Below, piece by piece: positions 24,123 to 32,259 of a DNA stretch of 33,920 nucleotides (position 1 is its first letter; each line of letters opens with the position of its first letter). The notes below the pieces were generated by a model, which saw nothing but the letters and a program-made list of their open reading frames with translations, had not been told where the DNA came from and ran no database searches. The position numbers were made by a program, and so were the translations under genes. The DNA comes from Alphaproteobacteria bacterium (GTDB lineage Bacteria > Pseudomonadota > Alphaproteobacteria > GCA-2731375), in assembly GCA_030747035.1 (NCBI GenBank), contig JASLLM010000018.1, forward strand, positions 1 through 33,920. Reading direction: 5' to 3'.

Positions 24123-25474
24123 GGGGCGGCACTTTCCTCGTCGGCAAGACCATAGGCCTGGGCCAGCAAAATAATCGGATGGGGCACGGTTCGCGGTACT
24201 TCGTCAGCCAACTGCTCCATGCCCTGGCGCAGATGAGTGGCGGCCAGGGGGCATTCGGAGACAACCCATGGATTTTCCGCCTTCAACGCCTGCCGCGCGG
24301 CGGGCTTGCCGACCTTCAGGGCAACCTCGAAATTGTCCTTCATGATGCCCCAGGCGCCGCCGTGGCCGGAGCAGCGCTCCACCACCGTCACTTCCGTCTC
24401 CGGGATCAGGCGCAGCATTTCGGCCCCCTTGGCGCCCATGTTCTGGGCCCGGGCATGACAGGCCATGTGCAACGTTACATCGCCGCCCAGGGGTTTCAGG
24501 CCATCGGCCAGGCCGTCTTCCTTGGCCAGGGCGACCATGTATTCGGTGATGTCATAGGTGTTCGCGGCCAGGCGCCGCACATCCTCGTCATCGGGCAGCA
24601 GCAGCGGCCATTCGGTTTTCAGCATCAGGGCGCAGGACGGCACCAGGGCAATGATGGCATGGCCCGCTTCGATCCACCCTGCCATCTCGCCGGCGACCTT
24701 GCGGGCGTTCGCCGCCACCGCTTCCAGATCGCCCTGCTCCCACAAAGGCATGCCGCAGCAGGATGGATAAACCACTTCCGTGACGACGCCGTTATGGGCC
24801 AGCACCGACCGCGCCGCTAGGCCCATGGCCGGTTCGTTGTAATTGGCGAAGCAGGTGGCATAGAGCACCGCCTTGCGGCCATGGCCAGGTGCCTCCGCGT
24901 TCAGGGCTGGGACTTCAACCGCCCGGTCCGCGAAGGTCTTGCCGTGATATTTCGGCAGGGCGGCGTCCGGGTGGATGCCGGCTAGGTCGCCTAGCATGTT
25001 GCGCATGCCGAAATTACCTTCCGCCGTGGCCCAGTTGGCCAGGCCGGAGACCTTGGCGGCCCATTTGCCGTTGCGGTCGGTCTGGGCCAGTTGCCGGCGC
25101 TGAAAGCCAACACCGCCCCTGGCCCGCTCGGCGGCCCGGTAGCGCAGCATCAGATGGGGAAAATCCAGATCGAACTCGTGTGGCGGCACGTAAGGGCACT
25201 TGGTCATGTAGCACATGTCGCAGAATGTGCAGGCATCCACCACCGCCTTGAAATCGCTGGACGGCACCGTGTCCAGTTCACCGGACGGGCTGTCATCGAT
25301 CAGATCGAACAGGCGGGGGAAAGAATCGCACAGATTGAAGCAGCGCCGGCAGCCATGGCAGATATCAAACACCCGGCGCAGCTCCGAATCGATCCTGCCC
25401 GCGTCAAGAAAATCCGGCTCCCTCCAGGGAATGGCGTGGCGTGTGGGGGCTTCCAGACTGCCTTCCTTGCTCAT
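24119..25474 (-). CDS. heterodisulfide-reductase-type Fe-S oxidoreductase (GlpC-like, two CCG domains)
   Basis: The protein has 451 residues and probably moves electrons through two [4Fe-4S] clusters to a site formed by its CCG domains. Ferredoxin-like clusters are Cys39, 42, 45 and 49 (CHGCRRCFNLC) and Cys82, 85, 88 and 93 (CTFCDMCYMTKC). CCG-domain cysteines follow: Cys208, the Cys239-240 pair, Cys281, and in the second half Cys339, Cys368 and Cys408. It has no flavin domain, so it resembles GlpC, GlcF or HdrD-type subunits, but no glycerol-3-phosphate or glycolate dehydrogenase gene is nearby. Neighbours are rubrerythrin upstream and DUF3501 overlapping downstream. A perfect Irr box lies 23 bp before the ATG. 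A role in reducing rubrerythrin is inference. Confidence 0.88.
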   Translation of the reverse strand: MSKEGSLEAPTRHAIPWREPDFLDAGRIDSELRRVFDICHGCRRCFNLCDSFPRLFDLIDDSPSGELDTVPSSDFKAVVDACTFCDMCYMTKCPYVPPHEFDLDFPHLMLRYRAAERARGGVGFQRRQLAQTDRNGKWAAKVSGLANWATAEGNFGMRNMLGDLAGIHPDAALPKYHGKTFADRAVEVPALNAEAPGHGRKAVLYATCFANYNEPAMGLAARSVLAHNGVVTEVVYPSCCGMPLWEQGDLEAVAANARKVAGEMAGWIEAGHAIIALVPSCALMLKTEWPLLLPDDEDVRRLAANTYDITEYMVALAKEDGLADGLKPLGGDVTLHMACHARAQNMGAKGAEMLRLIPETEVTVVERCSGHGGAWGIMKDNFEVALKVGKPAARQALKAENPWVVSECPLAATHLRQGMEQLADEVPRTVPHPIILLAQAYGLADEESAAP

Positions 25475-25497
25475 GACCGATGACTCCTGTGAACTAT

Positions 25498-25514
25498 TTT
25501 AGAATACTTCTAAA
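25498..25514. promoter_or_regulatory. Irr box (iron control element) of the Fe-S/DUF3501 pair
   Basis: TTTAGAATACTTCTAAA is a perfect 7-3-7 palindrome matching the Irr-box consensus TTTAGAA-N3-TTCTAAA as I know it. It ends 23 bp before the Fe-S oxidoreductase ATG, where bound Irr would cover the transcription start region, so repression when iron is low is the simplest reading. Confidence 0.8.
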
Positions 25515-25533
25515 CAATTATTTGAGCCTGAAA

Positions 25534-25561
25534 GAAGGGGGACCGATGGGGTACCCCCTTC
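25534..25561 (-). terminator. hairpin terminator after rubrerythrin
   Basis: The arms GAAGGGGG (25534-25541) and CCCCCTTC (25554-25561) form an 8-bp G+C-rich stem with a 12-nt loop, 23 bp beyond the rubrerythrin stop. Read on the minus strand it is followed by TTTC, a weak T-run. It would separate the rubrerythrin transcript from the Fe-S/DUF3501 transcript. Confidence 0.5.
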
Positions 25562-25583
25562 CTCCTAACATATATCCCGGCGT

Positions 25584-26003
25584 CTAGTCGTCCAGGTTAT
25601 CGAGCGCTTTCTGGAAACGGCCGGCATGGCTTTTCTCGGCCTTGGCCAGAGTCTCGAACCAGTCCGCGATCTCGTCGAAACCTTCCTCACGGGCGGTTCG
25701 GGTCATGCCGGGATACATATCGGTGTATTCATGGGTCTCGCCGGCGACAGCAGCCTTGAGGTTCGCGGCGGTGGGGCCAATGGGCTCCCCCGTCGCGGGA
25801 TCGCCGGTTTCTTCCAGGAATTCAAGATGGCCGTGGGCGTGGCCGGTTTCACCTTCCGCGGTGGAGCGGAATACGGCGGCGACATCGTTGTAGCCTTCGA
25901 TATCGGCCTTTTGCGCGAAATACAAATAACGCCGGTTGGCCTGGCTTTCGCCGGCGAAGGCATCTTTCAGATTCTGTTCCGTTTTGCTTCCCTTAAGCGA
26001 CAT
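25584..26003 (-). CDS. rubrerythrin lacking the rubredoxin domain
   Basis: Rubrerythrins reduce hydrogen peroxide at a diiron centre. The 139 residues hold only the ferritin-like four-helix bundle. All seven diiron ligands of classical rubrerythrin are present with matching spacing: Glu19, Glu52, His55, Glu89, Glu92, Glu123 and His126. The usual C-terminal rubredoxin domain with its CxxC pairs is missing, so an outside electron donor is needed; the adjacent Fe-S oxidoreductase is a candidate. AGGAGGA six bases before ATG 26003 fixes the start, and the in-frame extension to 26138 reads as non-protein sequence. A promoter and an Irr box are seen about 190-240 bp upstream. Confidence 0.93.
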   Translation of the reverse strand: MSLKGSKTEQNLKDAFAGESQANRRYLYFAQKADIEGYNDVAAVFRSTAEGETGHAHGHLEFLEETGDPATGEPIGPTAANLKAAVAGETHEYTDMYPGMTRTAREEGFDEIADWFETLAKAEKSHAGRFQKALDNLDD

Positions 26004-26192
26004 ATTTTGTCCTCCTCGTTGTCTCGTCGGTCTTGTCGTCCATGTCCTGTTTCGGCTGCCCGCCCCTGGACCGAAAAAGGGCGGCAATTTGTGGCGCGCC
26101 GAAAGTCGTAAACGAATAGAGAGTAACCCACGCGGCAAACCTGCCTATTGGCACGCAATGACAGCATACCCCGGCAACCCGCGTGTTAACTA

Positions 26193-26222
26193 TCCATATG
26201 GATAAAAGGGGGCCCGCGTCAA
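26193..26222 (-). promoter_or_regulatory. sigma-70-type promoter for rubrerythrin
   Basis: On the minus strand a TTGACG -35 hexamer (26222-26217) and a TATGGA -10 hexamer (26198-26193) are 18 bp apart. The -10 lies within a 14-bp perfect palindrome, TATCCATATGGATA (26191-26204). Transcription would start near 26186 and leave a leader of about 180 nt before the rubrerythrin ATG. This is a match to consensus by eye, not a measured start. Confidence 0.5.
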
Positions 26223-26227
26223 GCTTT

Positions 26228-26244
26228 TTTAGAATGATCCTAAA
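26228..26244. promoter_or_regulatory. Irr box upstream of the rubrerythrin promoter
   Basis: TTTAGAATGATCCTAAA matches the 7-3-7 Irr-box palindrome with one mismatch in the right arm. It lies just 5 bp upstream of the candidate -35 hexamer, centred at about -50, and directly abuts the irr stop codon. A site there would suit activation or modulation rather than simple occlusion of the polymerase. Confidence 0.7.
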
Positions 26245-26664
26245 TTAGGCCGTGCCACGCAACCTAACGACAATATCAACCCGGGACAGTTCCATGTTAT
26301 CGGGCAAGTCCGTGGGCACGATGGAGTTGATGCGATCGCTGGGAATATCGGCAATTTCGCCGGTATCTTCGAAATAGAAATGGTGATGCTCGTCCACATT
26401 GGTATCGTAATAGCTGCGCGAAGAATCGACGATCACCTGCCGCAGCAGGCCCGCGGTCGTAAATTGATGCAAGGTGTTATAAACCGTTGCCAGACTGACC
26501 CTGATACCGCCACGCTGGGCACTTTCGTACAGGCTTTCCGCCGTTACATGGCGGTTTCCATGGCCGAAAAGCAAGCGCGCCAATGCCATGCGCTGGCGCG
26601 TGGGCCGCAATCCAACGGCGCGCAAATTCCTTATCACTTCGGAGTCAGGTTGCAAGTCAACCAT
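26245..26664 (-). CDS. irr: Irr, iron/heme-responsive Fur-family regulator
   Basis: Irr is the alphaproteobacterial Fur homologue that accumulates when iron is scarce and binds Irr boxes at genes of heme and iron metabolism. The 139 residues show the N-terminal winged helix with GLRPTRQRMALARLLF (18-33) and the recognition segment VSLATVYNTLHQF (56-68), then LLRQV and the metal/heme site HHH (93-95) in DEHHHFYFED. The N-terminal heme regulatory motif (GCPWHD) of Bradyrhizobium Irr is absent, so heme control, if any, would go through the His cluster, as in rhizobia lacking that motif. It is divergent from fabA, and the irr-fabABI neighbourhood is typical of alphaproteobacteria. Confidence 0.94.
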   Translation of the reverse strand: MVDLQPDSEVIRNLRAVGLRPTRQRMALARLLFGHGNRHVTAESLYESAQRGGIRVSLATVYNTLHQFTTAGLLRQVIVDSSRSYYDTNVDEHHHFYFEDTGEIADIPSDRINSIVPTDLPDNMELSRVDIVVRLRGTA

Positions 26665-26719
26665 GGTCTGGTTTCCAATCGTTAGGTCTAGTTCAAATTG
26701 TCGCCAACAATCTGCAAAA

Positions 26720-26736
26720 TTTCATGATACATGAAA
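26720..26736. promoter_or_regulatory. 17-bp palindrome upstream of irr, candidate operator
   Basis: TTTCATGATACATGAAA is a perfect 7-3-7 palindrome 56-72 bp before the irr ATG. On the minus strand it includes a TATCAT that could serve as a -10 hexamer, so a bound protein could block irr transcription. It does not match the Irr box (TTTAGAA arms), so the regulator is unknown. Confidence 0.45.
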
Positions 26737-26795
26737 CTCACAACCACAAATTAAGCAAAATACTAGGCAAGCAAGATTTCATGCGGCGCGCGGCT

Positions 26796-26823
26796 TTGTC
26801 ATGATGTAATCACATTATATCAT
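26796..26823 (+). promoter_or_regulatory. candidate fabA promoter overlapped by an imperfect palindrome
   Basis: TTGTCA (26796-26801) and TATCAT (26818-26823) are 16 bp apart and read toward fabA. The same stretch is a 10-3-10 imperfect palindrome: ATGATGTAAT (26801-26810), CAC, ATTATATCAT (26814-26823), nine of ten pairs matching. The overlap suggests a repressor site, of unknown identity; the A+T-rich dyad is of the kind bound by Fur-family proteins. Confidence 0.4.
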
Positions 26824-27034
26824 AGTGTGGTCCAGGAAAATGGCAAGGTGTGCAATTGTGCCTCGATTTCGTCTTTAACAAGTCCTAGTTCAGATATCCA
26901 TTGAATTTCCGGCTGTTTCGGTTTTGTGGCGGCGCGGAATTCAGGTAGACTGCCCGGTCCCGGGAGCGTCTCGAGCAGTCGATTCCGCAGGAAATTTTTA
27001 ATTTGGCGCGGCAACTGGCGGATGGCATTGACTT

Positions 27035-27553
27035 GTGACTGAAAGTTTTACTTTTGAACCAAAATCCAGCTATGGGCTGGACGATTTGCTGGAATGCGGC
27101 CATGGCCGCCTTTTTGGGCCGGGAAACGCCCGCCTGCCGTTGCCGCCGATGTTGATGTTCGACCGGATTACCTCAATCACCAAGGATGGCGGCGCCTTCG
27201 ATAATGGGCAGGCCACGGCGGAGTTGGATATTCGCCCCGATTTGTGGTTCTTCGACTGTCATTTCGAGTCCGATCCGGTTATGCCGGGTTGCCTTGGCTT
27301 GGATGCAATGTGGCAATTGCTGGGCTTTTTCATGGGCTGGAACGGTCTGCCCGGAAAAGGGCGGGCGTTGAGTTGCGGCAAGGTCAAATTTACCGACATG
27401 GTGCTGCCAACGGTGAAATTGGTAACATTCGAGGTCAACGTAAAACGGCTGGTCAACCGCCGCCTTGTGCTGGCCACGGCGGACGCGGTCACAAAGGCGG
27501 ATGGCGAAGTGATTTATGAAGCCGAAGATTTGCGGGTGGCGCTGTTCACCTAA
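27035..27553 (+). CDS. fabA: FabA, 3-hydroxydecanoyl-ACP dehydratase/isomerase
   Basis: FabA dehydrates 3-hydroxyacyl-ACP and isomerises trans-2- to cis-3-decenoyl-ACP, the branch point of anaerobic-type unsaturated fatty acid synthesis. The 172 residues have the hot-dog fold and the active-site pair His76 ([15 protein letters not shown]) and Asp90 ([11 protein letters not shown]). GTG at 27035 is the only usable start; an in-frame stop lies at 27029. The following fabB completes the pathway. The gene faces irr across a 370-bp region. Confidence 0.97.
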   Translation: MTESFTFEPKSSYGLDDLLECGHGRLFGPGNARLPLPPMLMFDRITSITKDGGAFDNGQATAELDIRPDLWFFDCHFESDPVMPGCLGLDAMWQLLGFFMGWNGLPGKGRALSCGKVKFTDMVLPTVKLVTFEVNVKRLVNRRLVLATADAVTKADGEVIYEAEDLRVALFT

Positions 27554-27632
27554 TTGCCCGCCTGATAGTTCAATCATTGTCCCGCCGTCAGTTCGGCGCA
27601 AAACGTCATAGGACGTAATTATAGGGGTTGCC

Positions 27633-28850
27633 ATGCGTAGAGTCGTCGTTACGGGACTGGGGATCATCTCCTCCATCGGTAATAACCAGGAGGAGGTCGC
27701 GGCCGCCCTGCGCGAAGGGCGCTCCGGCATCGTGGCGGCGCCGGAATACGCCGAGTACAAATTCCGCAGCCAGGTTGCCGGCACCCTGAAAATCGATTTG
27801 ACCGAACATATCGACCGAAAGGCGCTGCGCTTCATGGGCGACGGTACGGCCTTTAACTATCTGGCCATGGAACAGGCGATCGCCGATTCAGGGCTGGAGC
27901 CCTCCGATATCTCGAACGAGCGCACGGGCATTATTGTCGGCTCCGGCGGGGCCTCCACATCGAACCTGGTCTGGGCCGCCGATACGGCGCGGGAAAAAGG
28001 CGCCAAGCGGGTCGGCCCCTACATGGTCACCCGCTGCATGTCCTCGACCACCTCCGCCGTGCTGGCCACCCAGTTCAAGATCAAGGGCCTGAATTATTCC
28101 ATCGTTTCGGCCTGTTCCACCTCGGCCCATTGCATCGGCAGCGCGGCGGAGCAGATCCAGTTCGGCAAACAGGACGTCATGTTCGCCGGTGGCGGGGAGG
28201 AGCTGCATTGGACCCTGTCCGTACTGTTCGACGGCATGGGTGCGATGTCCTCGAAATTCAATGATACGCCCGAACGCGCCTCCCGCCCTTACGATGTGGA
28301 CCGGGACGGCTTCGTCATCTCGGGCGGCGGCGGCTTGCTGGTATTGGAAGAGCTGGAGCATGCCAAAGCCAGGGGCGCGAAGATTTATGCCGAGCTGACG
28401 GGCTTCGGCGCCACATCGGACGGTGATGACATGGTGCAGCCGTCGGGCGATGGCGCCGTGCGCAGCATGCGCCAGGCCCTGGCGACGACCAGCAAACCGA
28501 TCGGTTATATCAACGCTCATGGTACCGGCACTCCGGTGGGCGACCCGCCGGAAATGCGGGCCGTGCGGGAGGTTTTCGGCGACAAGATGCCGCCCATCGC
28601 GTCAACCAAGTCCTTGACCGGCCACGCCCAGGGCGCCGCCGGCGTCAACGAGGCGGTCTACTCCCTGCTTATGATGCAGGGGGATTTCATTGCCGCATCC
28701 GCCAATATCGACAACCTCGATCCGGCCTTCGAAGGTGTGCCCGTGGTGCGCGAGCGGATCGACAACGCCGGCCTGGTCTCGGTGATGTCCAACAGCTTCG
28801 GTTTCGGCGGCACGAATGCCACCTTGGTTTTTGACCGGTTCGAGGGCTAG
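27633..28850 (+). CDS. fabB: FabB, 3-oxoacyl-ACP synthase I
   Basis: FabB elongates the cis-3-decenoyl-ACP made by FabA. The 405 residues have the KAS I active site: Cys161 ([10 protein letters not shown]), His296 ([11 protein letters not shown]), Lys326 and His331 ([14 protein letters not shown]), plus the C-terminal [18 protein letters not shown] (27623-27627) precedes the ATG. It lies 79 bp after fabA and 65 bp before fabI in one operon. Confidence 0.97.
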   Translation: MRRVVVTGLGIISSIGNNQEEVAAALREGRSGIVAAPEYAEYKFRSQVAGTLKIDLTEHIDRKALRFMGDGTAFNYLAMEQAIADSGLEPSDISNERTGIIVGSGGASTSNLVWAADTAREKGAKRVGPYMVTRCMSSTTSAVLATQFKIKGLNYSIVSACSTSAHCIGSAAEQIQFGKQDVMFAGGGEELHWTLSVLFDGMGAMSSKFNDTPERASRPYDVDRDGFVISGGGGLLVLEELEHAKARGAKIYAELTGFGATSDGDDMVQPSGDGAVRSMRQALATTSKPIGYINAHGTGTPVGDPPEMRAVREVFGDKMPPIASTKSLTGHAQGAAGVNEAVYSLLMMQGDFIAASANIDNLDPAFEGVPVVRERIDNAGLVSVMSNSFGFGGTNATLVFDRFEG

Positions 28851-28915
28851 CGCGGCATTTCTTTCACGATTGGCAAAATAAGACCCGAAAAAGGCGGGAC
28901 AGTAAGGGGGTGGAA

Positions 28916-29734
28916 ATGACGGAAGTCACCGACGATCAGCAGGTCACTGGACAGCTTATGGCCGGCAAGCGCGGCCTCGTACTTGGCATCGCCAATGACC
29001 ATTCCATTGCCTATGGTATCGCTCGGGCCCTGCATGGGGCGGGGGCCGAACTTGCCCTGACCTATCAGGGCGACAGTTTCTTGAAACGGGTCGAGCCCCT
29101 GGCGCAATCCCTCGATTGCCAGCTTCTCATGCCCTGCGATGTCAGCGATCCCGATAGTCTGGATGCGCTATTCGCCGCCATTGCGGAACGCTGGGGCAGC
29201 CTGGACTTTCTGGTCCACGCCATCGCCTATTCCGATCGCGCCGAATTGAGCGGCCGCTACGTGGATACGACCAGGGAGAATTTCGTCCAGACCTTATCCA
29301 TCTCGTGCTTTTCCTTCACCGATTTGGCGCGCCGCGCCGCCGCCCTGATGCCCAATGGCGGCGCCATGGTGACCTTGAGCTTCCTGGGCGCCCATAGGGT
29401 GATGCCGTCATACAATGTGATGGGCGTGGCCAAGGCGGCGCTGGAGACCTCCGTGCGCTATCTGGCCGAGGATTTGGGCAAGGACAATGTGCGCATCAAC
29501 GCCATCTCGGCCGGGCCCATGCGCACCCTGGCCGGCGCCGTCATTGCCGATGGCCGCTATGTACATAAATATGCCGGCGAGCATGCGCCGCTGCGCGACG
29601 CCCTGGACCTCGACGCTATCGGCAACAGCGGGCTGTATCTGCTGTCGGATCTATCCAGCGCGGTGACCGGTGAAGTGATGAACGTGGACAACGGTTTTTC
29701 CGTGATCGGCATACCCCGGCCCGGCGGCGACTGA
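28916..29734 (+). CDS. fabI: FabI, enoyl-ACP reductase (NADH)
   Basis: FabI performs the last reduction of each fatty acid elongation cycle. From ATG 28916 the protein has 272 residues. The short-chain dehydrogenase fold has the FabI-specific LGIANDHSIAYGIA cofactor segment (24-37), LDFLVHAIAY (97-106), catalytic Tyr166 (SYNVMGVAKAALE) and Lys173. The other active-site Tyr of E. coli FabI (Tyr146) is Phe156 here. AAGGGGG (28904-28910) five bases upstream favours this ATG over the GTG at 28910. The gamma-glutamyltransferase gene starts 16 bp after the stop. Confidence 0.96.
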   Translation: MTEVTDDQQVTGQLMAGKRGLVLGIANDHSIAYGIARALHGAGAELALTYQGDSFLKRVEPLAQSLDCQLLMPCDVSDPDSLDALFAAIAERWGSLDFLVHAIAYSDRAELSGRYVDTTRENFVQTLSISCFSFTDLARRAAALMPNGGAMVTLSFLGAHRVMPSYNVMGVAKAALETSVRYLAEDLGKDNVRINAISAGPMRTLAGAVIADGRYVHKYAGEHAPLRDALDLDAIGNSGLYLLSDLSSAVTGEVMNVDNGFSVIGIPRPGGD

Positions 29735-29750
29735 CGGGCACAAGCCGCCG

Positions 29751-31484
29751 ATGTTGAGCCGTCGCCTCCGCACTGCGCTGGTCTTCCTGCTTCTATTTCC
29801 TTGGCCGCTTGCGGCGCAGGCGCAAGGCGCCGCCATTATTTCCAACAAGGACCGGCATCATCCTGTCTATGCCGCCAACGGCATGGTGGCCAGCCAGGAG
29901 GCGCGCGCCACCAATGTGGGCGTCGATATACTGCGCCGTGGCGGCAACGCCATTGATGCCGCCGTGGCGGTGGGCTTCACCCTGGCGGTGACGCTGCCCC
30001 GGGCAGGCAATCTGGGTGGCGGCGGCTTCATGCTGGTGCACCATGCGGCCAGCGGCGAAACCCTGGCCCTGGACTACCGGGAAATGGCACCGGCCAAGGC
30101 CCGCCGCGATCTCTATCTGGACCAGGCCGGCAACGTGGACAAGGCCAGGGCGCGCTTTTCCCATCAATCGGTGGGTGTTCCCGGCTCGGTCGCCGGCTTG
30201 GTGGAGGCACACCGCAGATTTGGCAGTCTGTCCCTGGCCCAGGTCATGGCACCGGCGATCAATTTGGCGACTCATGGCCTGACGGTAACACCTGGCTTGG
30301 CGCGCAGCCTGGCCAAGCGGCAAAAGCGCCTGTCGCAATGGCCGGCCAGCGCGGCGATTTTCTACAAGCCCGGCGGCGGCCCCTATCAGGTGGGCGAGAC
30401 CTTGGTGCAACCGGATCTGGCCGCCAGCCTACGCCGGATTGCGGCGACGGCGGGCAAGGATTTCTATTCGGGCCAGACCGCCAAGGCCATTGCGGCGGAC
30501 ATGGCGGACAACGGCGGCCTTATCACCATGGAGGATCTGGCGGCCTATCGCCCGGTCTGGCGCCATCCGGCCATGGGCCGTTACCGGGGCCATGTCGTTG
30601 CCTCAATGCCGCCACCGTCTTCGGGAGGCGTGCACCTGATCCAGATGCTGAACATGCTGGAGAATTATCCCCTGGGCCGGATGGGGCACAATGGCGCTGA
30701 CAGCCTGCATCTGATGACCGAGGCCATGAAGCTGGCCTATGCGGACCGGGCACAGCATCTGGGCGATCCCGATTTCTGGCCCGTTCCCGTCAAGGGCCTG
30801 ACCGCCAAGAGCTATGGCAAGATGTTGTCGGCCAAGATAGATGCCACCGCGGCCCGGCCCTCGGCACGGATCAGCCATGGCGACCCCGTGCCCTACGAGA
30901 GCCACGAGACCACGCATTTTTCGGTGATGGACGGCGTGGGCAATGTGGTCAGCAATACCTACACCCTGAATTTCAGTTTCGGCACCGGGATCGTAGTGCC
31001 CGGCACCGGTATACTGCTGAATAACGAGATGGACGATTTCTCGGCCAAGCCTGGTGTACCCAACGCCTTTGGTCTGGTTGGGGGCGAGGCCAATGCCATT
31101 CAGGGCGGCAAGCGGCCGCTAAGTTCCATGACGCCGACAATTGTCTTCAAGGACGGCCAGCCGCTGCTGGCCACGGGAAGTCCCGGCGGCTCCCGCATCA
31201 TCACCATGGTGCTGCAAATTCTGCTCAACCTGATCGACCATGGCATGAACATTGCCGAGGCCACGGCCGCCGCGCGCATCCACCATCAATGGCTGCCGGA
31301 CAAGCTTTTCGTGGAGCGTGGCCTTAGCCCCGACACCCTGGCGATCCTGCGCCAGCGTGGTCACGAACCGACGCCGTCGCGGGCCGCGGGTAGCGTGCAG
31401 TCCGTCATGCGCATCCCCGGCGGCGCCGGTTTTCTCGGCGCCTCCGACCCGCGCAGCCAGGGCGCCCTGACCGCCGGCTACTAG
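29751..31484 (+). CDS. ggt: gamma-glutamyltransferase, periplasmic
   Basis: Ggt cleaves or transfers the gamma-glutamyl group of glutathione in the periplasm. The 577-residue precursor has a Sec signal peptide (cleavage near AQA, residue 24), then NLGGGGF (87-93), the substrate-binding Arg110 (LDYREMAP) and the self-cleavage site before Thr387 (SHETTHFSVMD), whose Thr becomes the nucleophile of the small subunit. The C-terminal half also has GTGILLNNEMDDFS and RPLSSMTPTI. Spacing of 16 bp from fabI suggests co-transcription, although the functions are not obviously linked. It converges with fnr 19 bp downstream. Confidence 0.95.
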   Translation: MLSRRLRTALVFLLLFPWPLAAQAQGAAIISNKDRHHPVYAANGMVASQEARATNVGVDILRRGGNAIDAAVAVGFTLAVTLPRAGNLGGGGFMLVHHAASGETLALDYREMAPAKARRDLYLDQAGNVDKARARFSHQSVGVPGSVAGLVEAHRRFGSLSLAQVMAPAINLATHGLTVTPGLARSLAKRQKRLSQWPASAAIFYKPGGGPYQVGETLVQPDLAASLRRIAATAGKDFYSGQTAKAIAADMADNGGLITMEDLAAYRPVWRHPAMGRYRGHVVASMPPPSSGGVHLIQMLNMLENYPLGRMGHNGADSLHLMTEAMKLAYADRAQHLGDPDFWPVPVKGLTAKSYGKMLSAKIDATAARPSARISHGDPVPYESHETTHFSVMDGVGNVVSNTYTLNFSFGTGIVVPGTGILLNNEMDDFSAKPGVPNAFGLVGGEANAIQGGKRPLSSMTPTIVFKDGQPLLATGSPGGSRIITMVLQILLNLIDHGMNIAEATAAARIHHQWLPDKLFVERGLSPDTLAILRQRGHEPTPSRAAGSVQSVMRIPGGAGFLGASDPRSQGALTAGY

Positions 31485-31503
31485 GCTCGTAGCTCTGGTT
31501 GAT

Positions 31504-32259
31504 CTAACCCTCGGCCAGCCGGTGCAAGCCTTCCATGTCGTCGACTTGAACCTGATTGTGCTCCGGCAGTGAAATCAGGCCTTCCGTCTTCAACTTGGTG
31601 AATGTGCGGCTCACCGTCTCGATGGTCAGGCCAAGATAGTCGGCGATATCGGCCCGGCTCATGGGCAAGGCCAGGGGTTCGCTGGGCAGATCGGCGGCGG
31701 ACGCCCGATCGATCAGATTGCACAGGAAAGAGGCGATCTTTTCCAGCGCGGTCATGCGGCCCAGCAGCAGCATATGTTCCTGGGCCCGGACCAGACTGAT
31801 ATTGGTCATCTCCAACAACCGGCTTTTCATCGCGGGATTGTCCTCGCCGATACGCTCCAATTCGCCGATGGAGAAACGGCATAGACTGGACTCCACCAGG
31901 GCTTCGGCGTTTTGGTCGTGGTTTGCACTAGGGGAAAGGCCGATGAATTCACCCGGCAGAACGAAGCCGGTAATCTGCCGCCGGCCGTCGGGCAGCAGTT
32001 TCGACAGACGCAGGCTGCCCTGCAGGACTGTGAAGAAAGAGACGGCCTGGTCCCCCTCCATGAACAGGCTTTCTTCCGGCGCCAATTCGCAAAGAACGTG
32101 CAAATCCTCCAACTGGGTCAGGGCGGCATCGTCCAATACGGCGCAAAATGCCCGCGACTGCACGGCGCACTCGCGGCAAAATCCCTCGGAGGTATGGGAT
32201 TTGCCACGCCGGCAGCCTATACGGCGTGCAGAGTCTGCATAAACCTGCGTAAGATCCAT
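31504..32259 (-). CDS. fnr: FNR-type oxygen-sensing transcription regulator
   Basis: This is a Crp/Fnr-family regulator activated by a [4Fe-4S] cluster when oxygen is low. From ATG 32259 it has 251 residues. Cluster ligands are Cys28, Cys31 and Cys39 (spacing C-X2-C-X7-C, as in rhizobial FnrN) and Cys127, equivalent to E. coli Cys122. A cyclic-nucleotide-like barrel (about 50-150) and dimer helix precede the helix-turn-helix with E214-T-V-S217-R218, the residues that read TTGAT-N4-ATCAA sites. AGGGGA seven bases upstream supports the start; an extended start at 32331 is less likely. It probably governs anaerobic genes; control of ubiT-U-V-D is plausible but no site was found. Confidence 0.93.
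   Translation of the reverse strand: MDLTQVYADSARRIGCRRGKSHTSEGFCRECAVQSRAFCAVLDDAALTQLEDLHVLCELAPEESLFMEGDQAVSFFTVLQGSLRLSKLLPDGRRQITGFVLPGEFIGLSPSANHDQNAEALVESSLCRFSIGELERIGEDNPAMKSRLLEMTNISLVRAQEHMLLLGRMTALEKIASFLCNLIDRASAADLPSEPLALPMSRADIADYLGLTIETVSRTFTKLKTEGLISLPEHNQVQVDDMEGLHRLAEG

Larger units (their letters stand above)
26665..27034. other. 370-bp irr-fabA intergenic region
   Basis: This is an A+T-richer divergent promoter region. It holds two palindromes, described separately (26720-26736 and 26801-26823), and a candidate fabA promoter. From about 26830 to 27034 I see no further gene or convincing hairpin; this stretch would be a long fabA leader if transcription starts at the candidate promoter. 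Confidence 0.5.
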
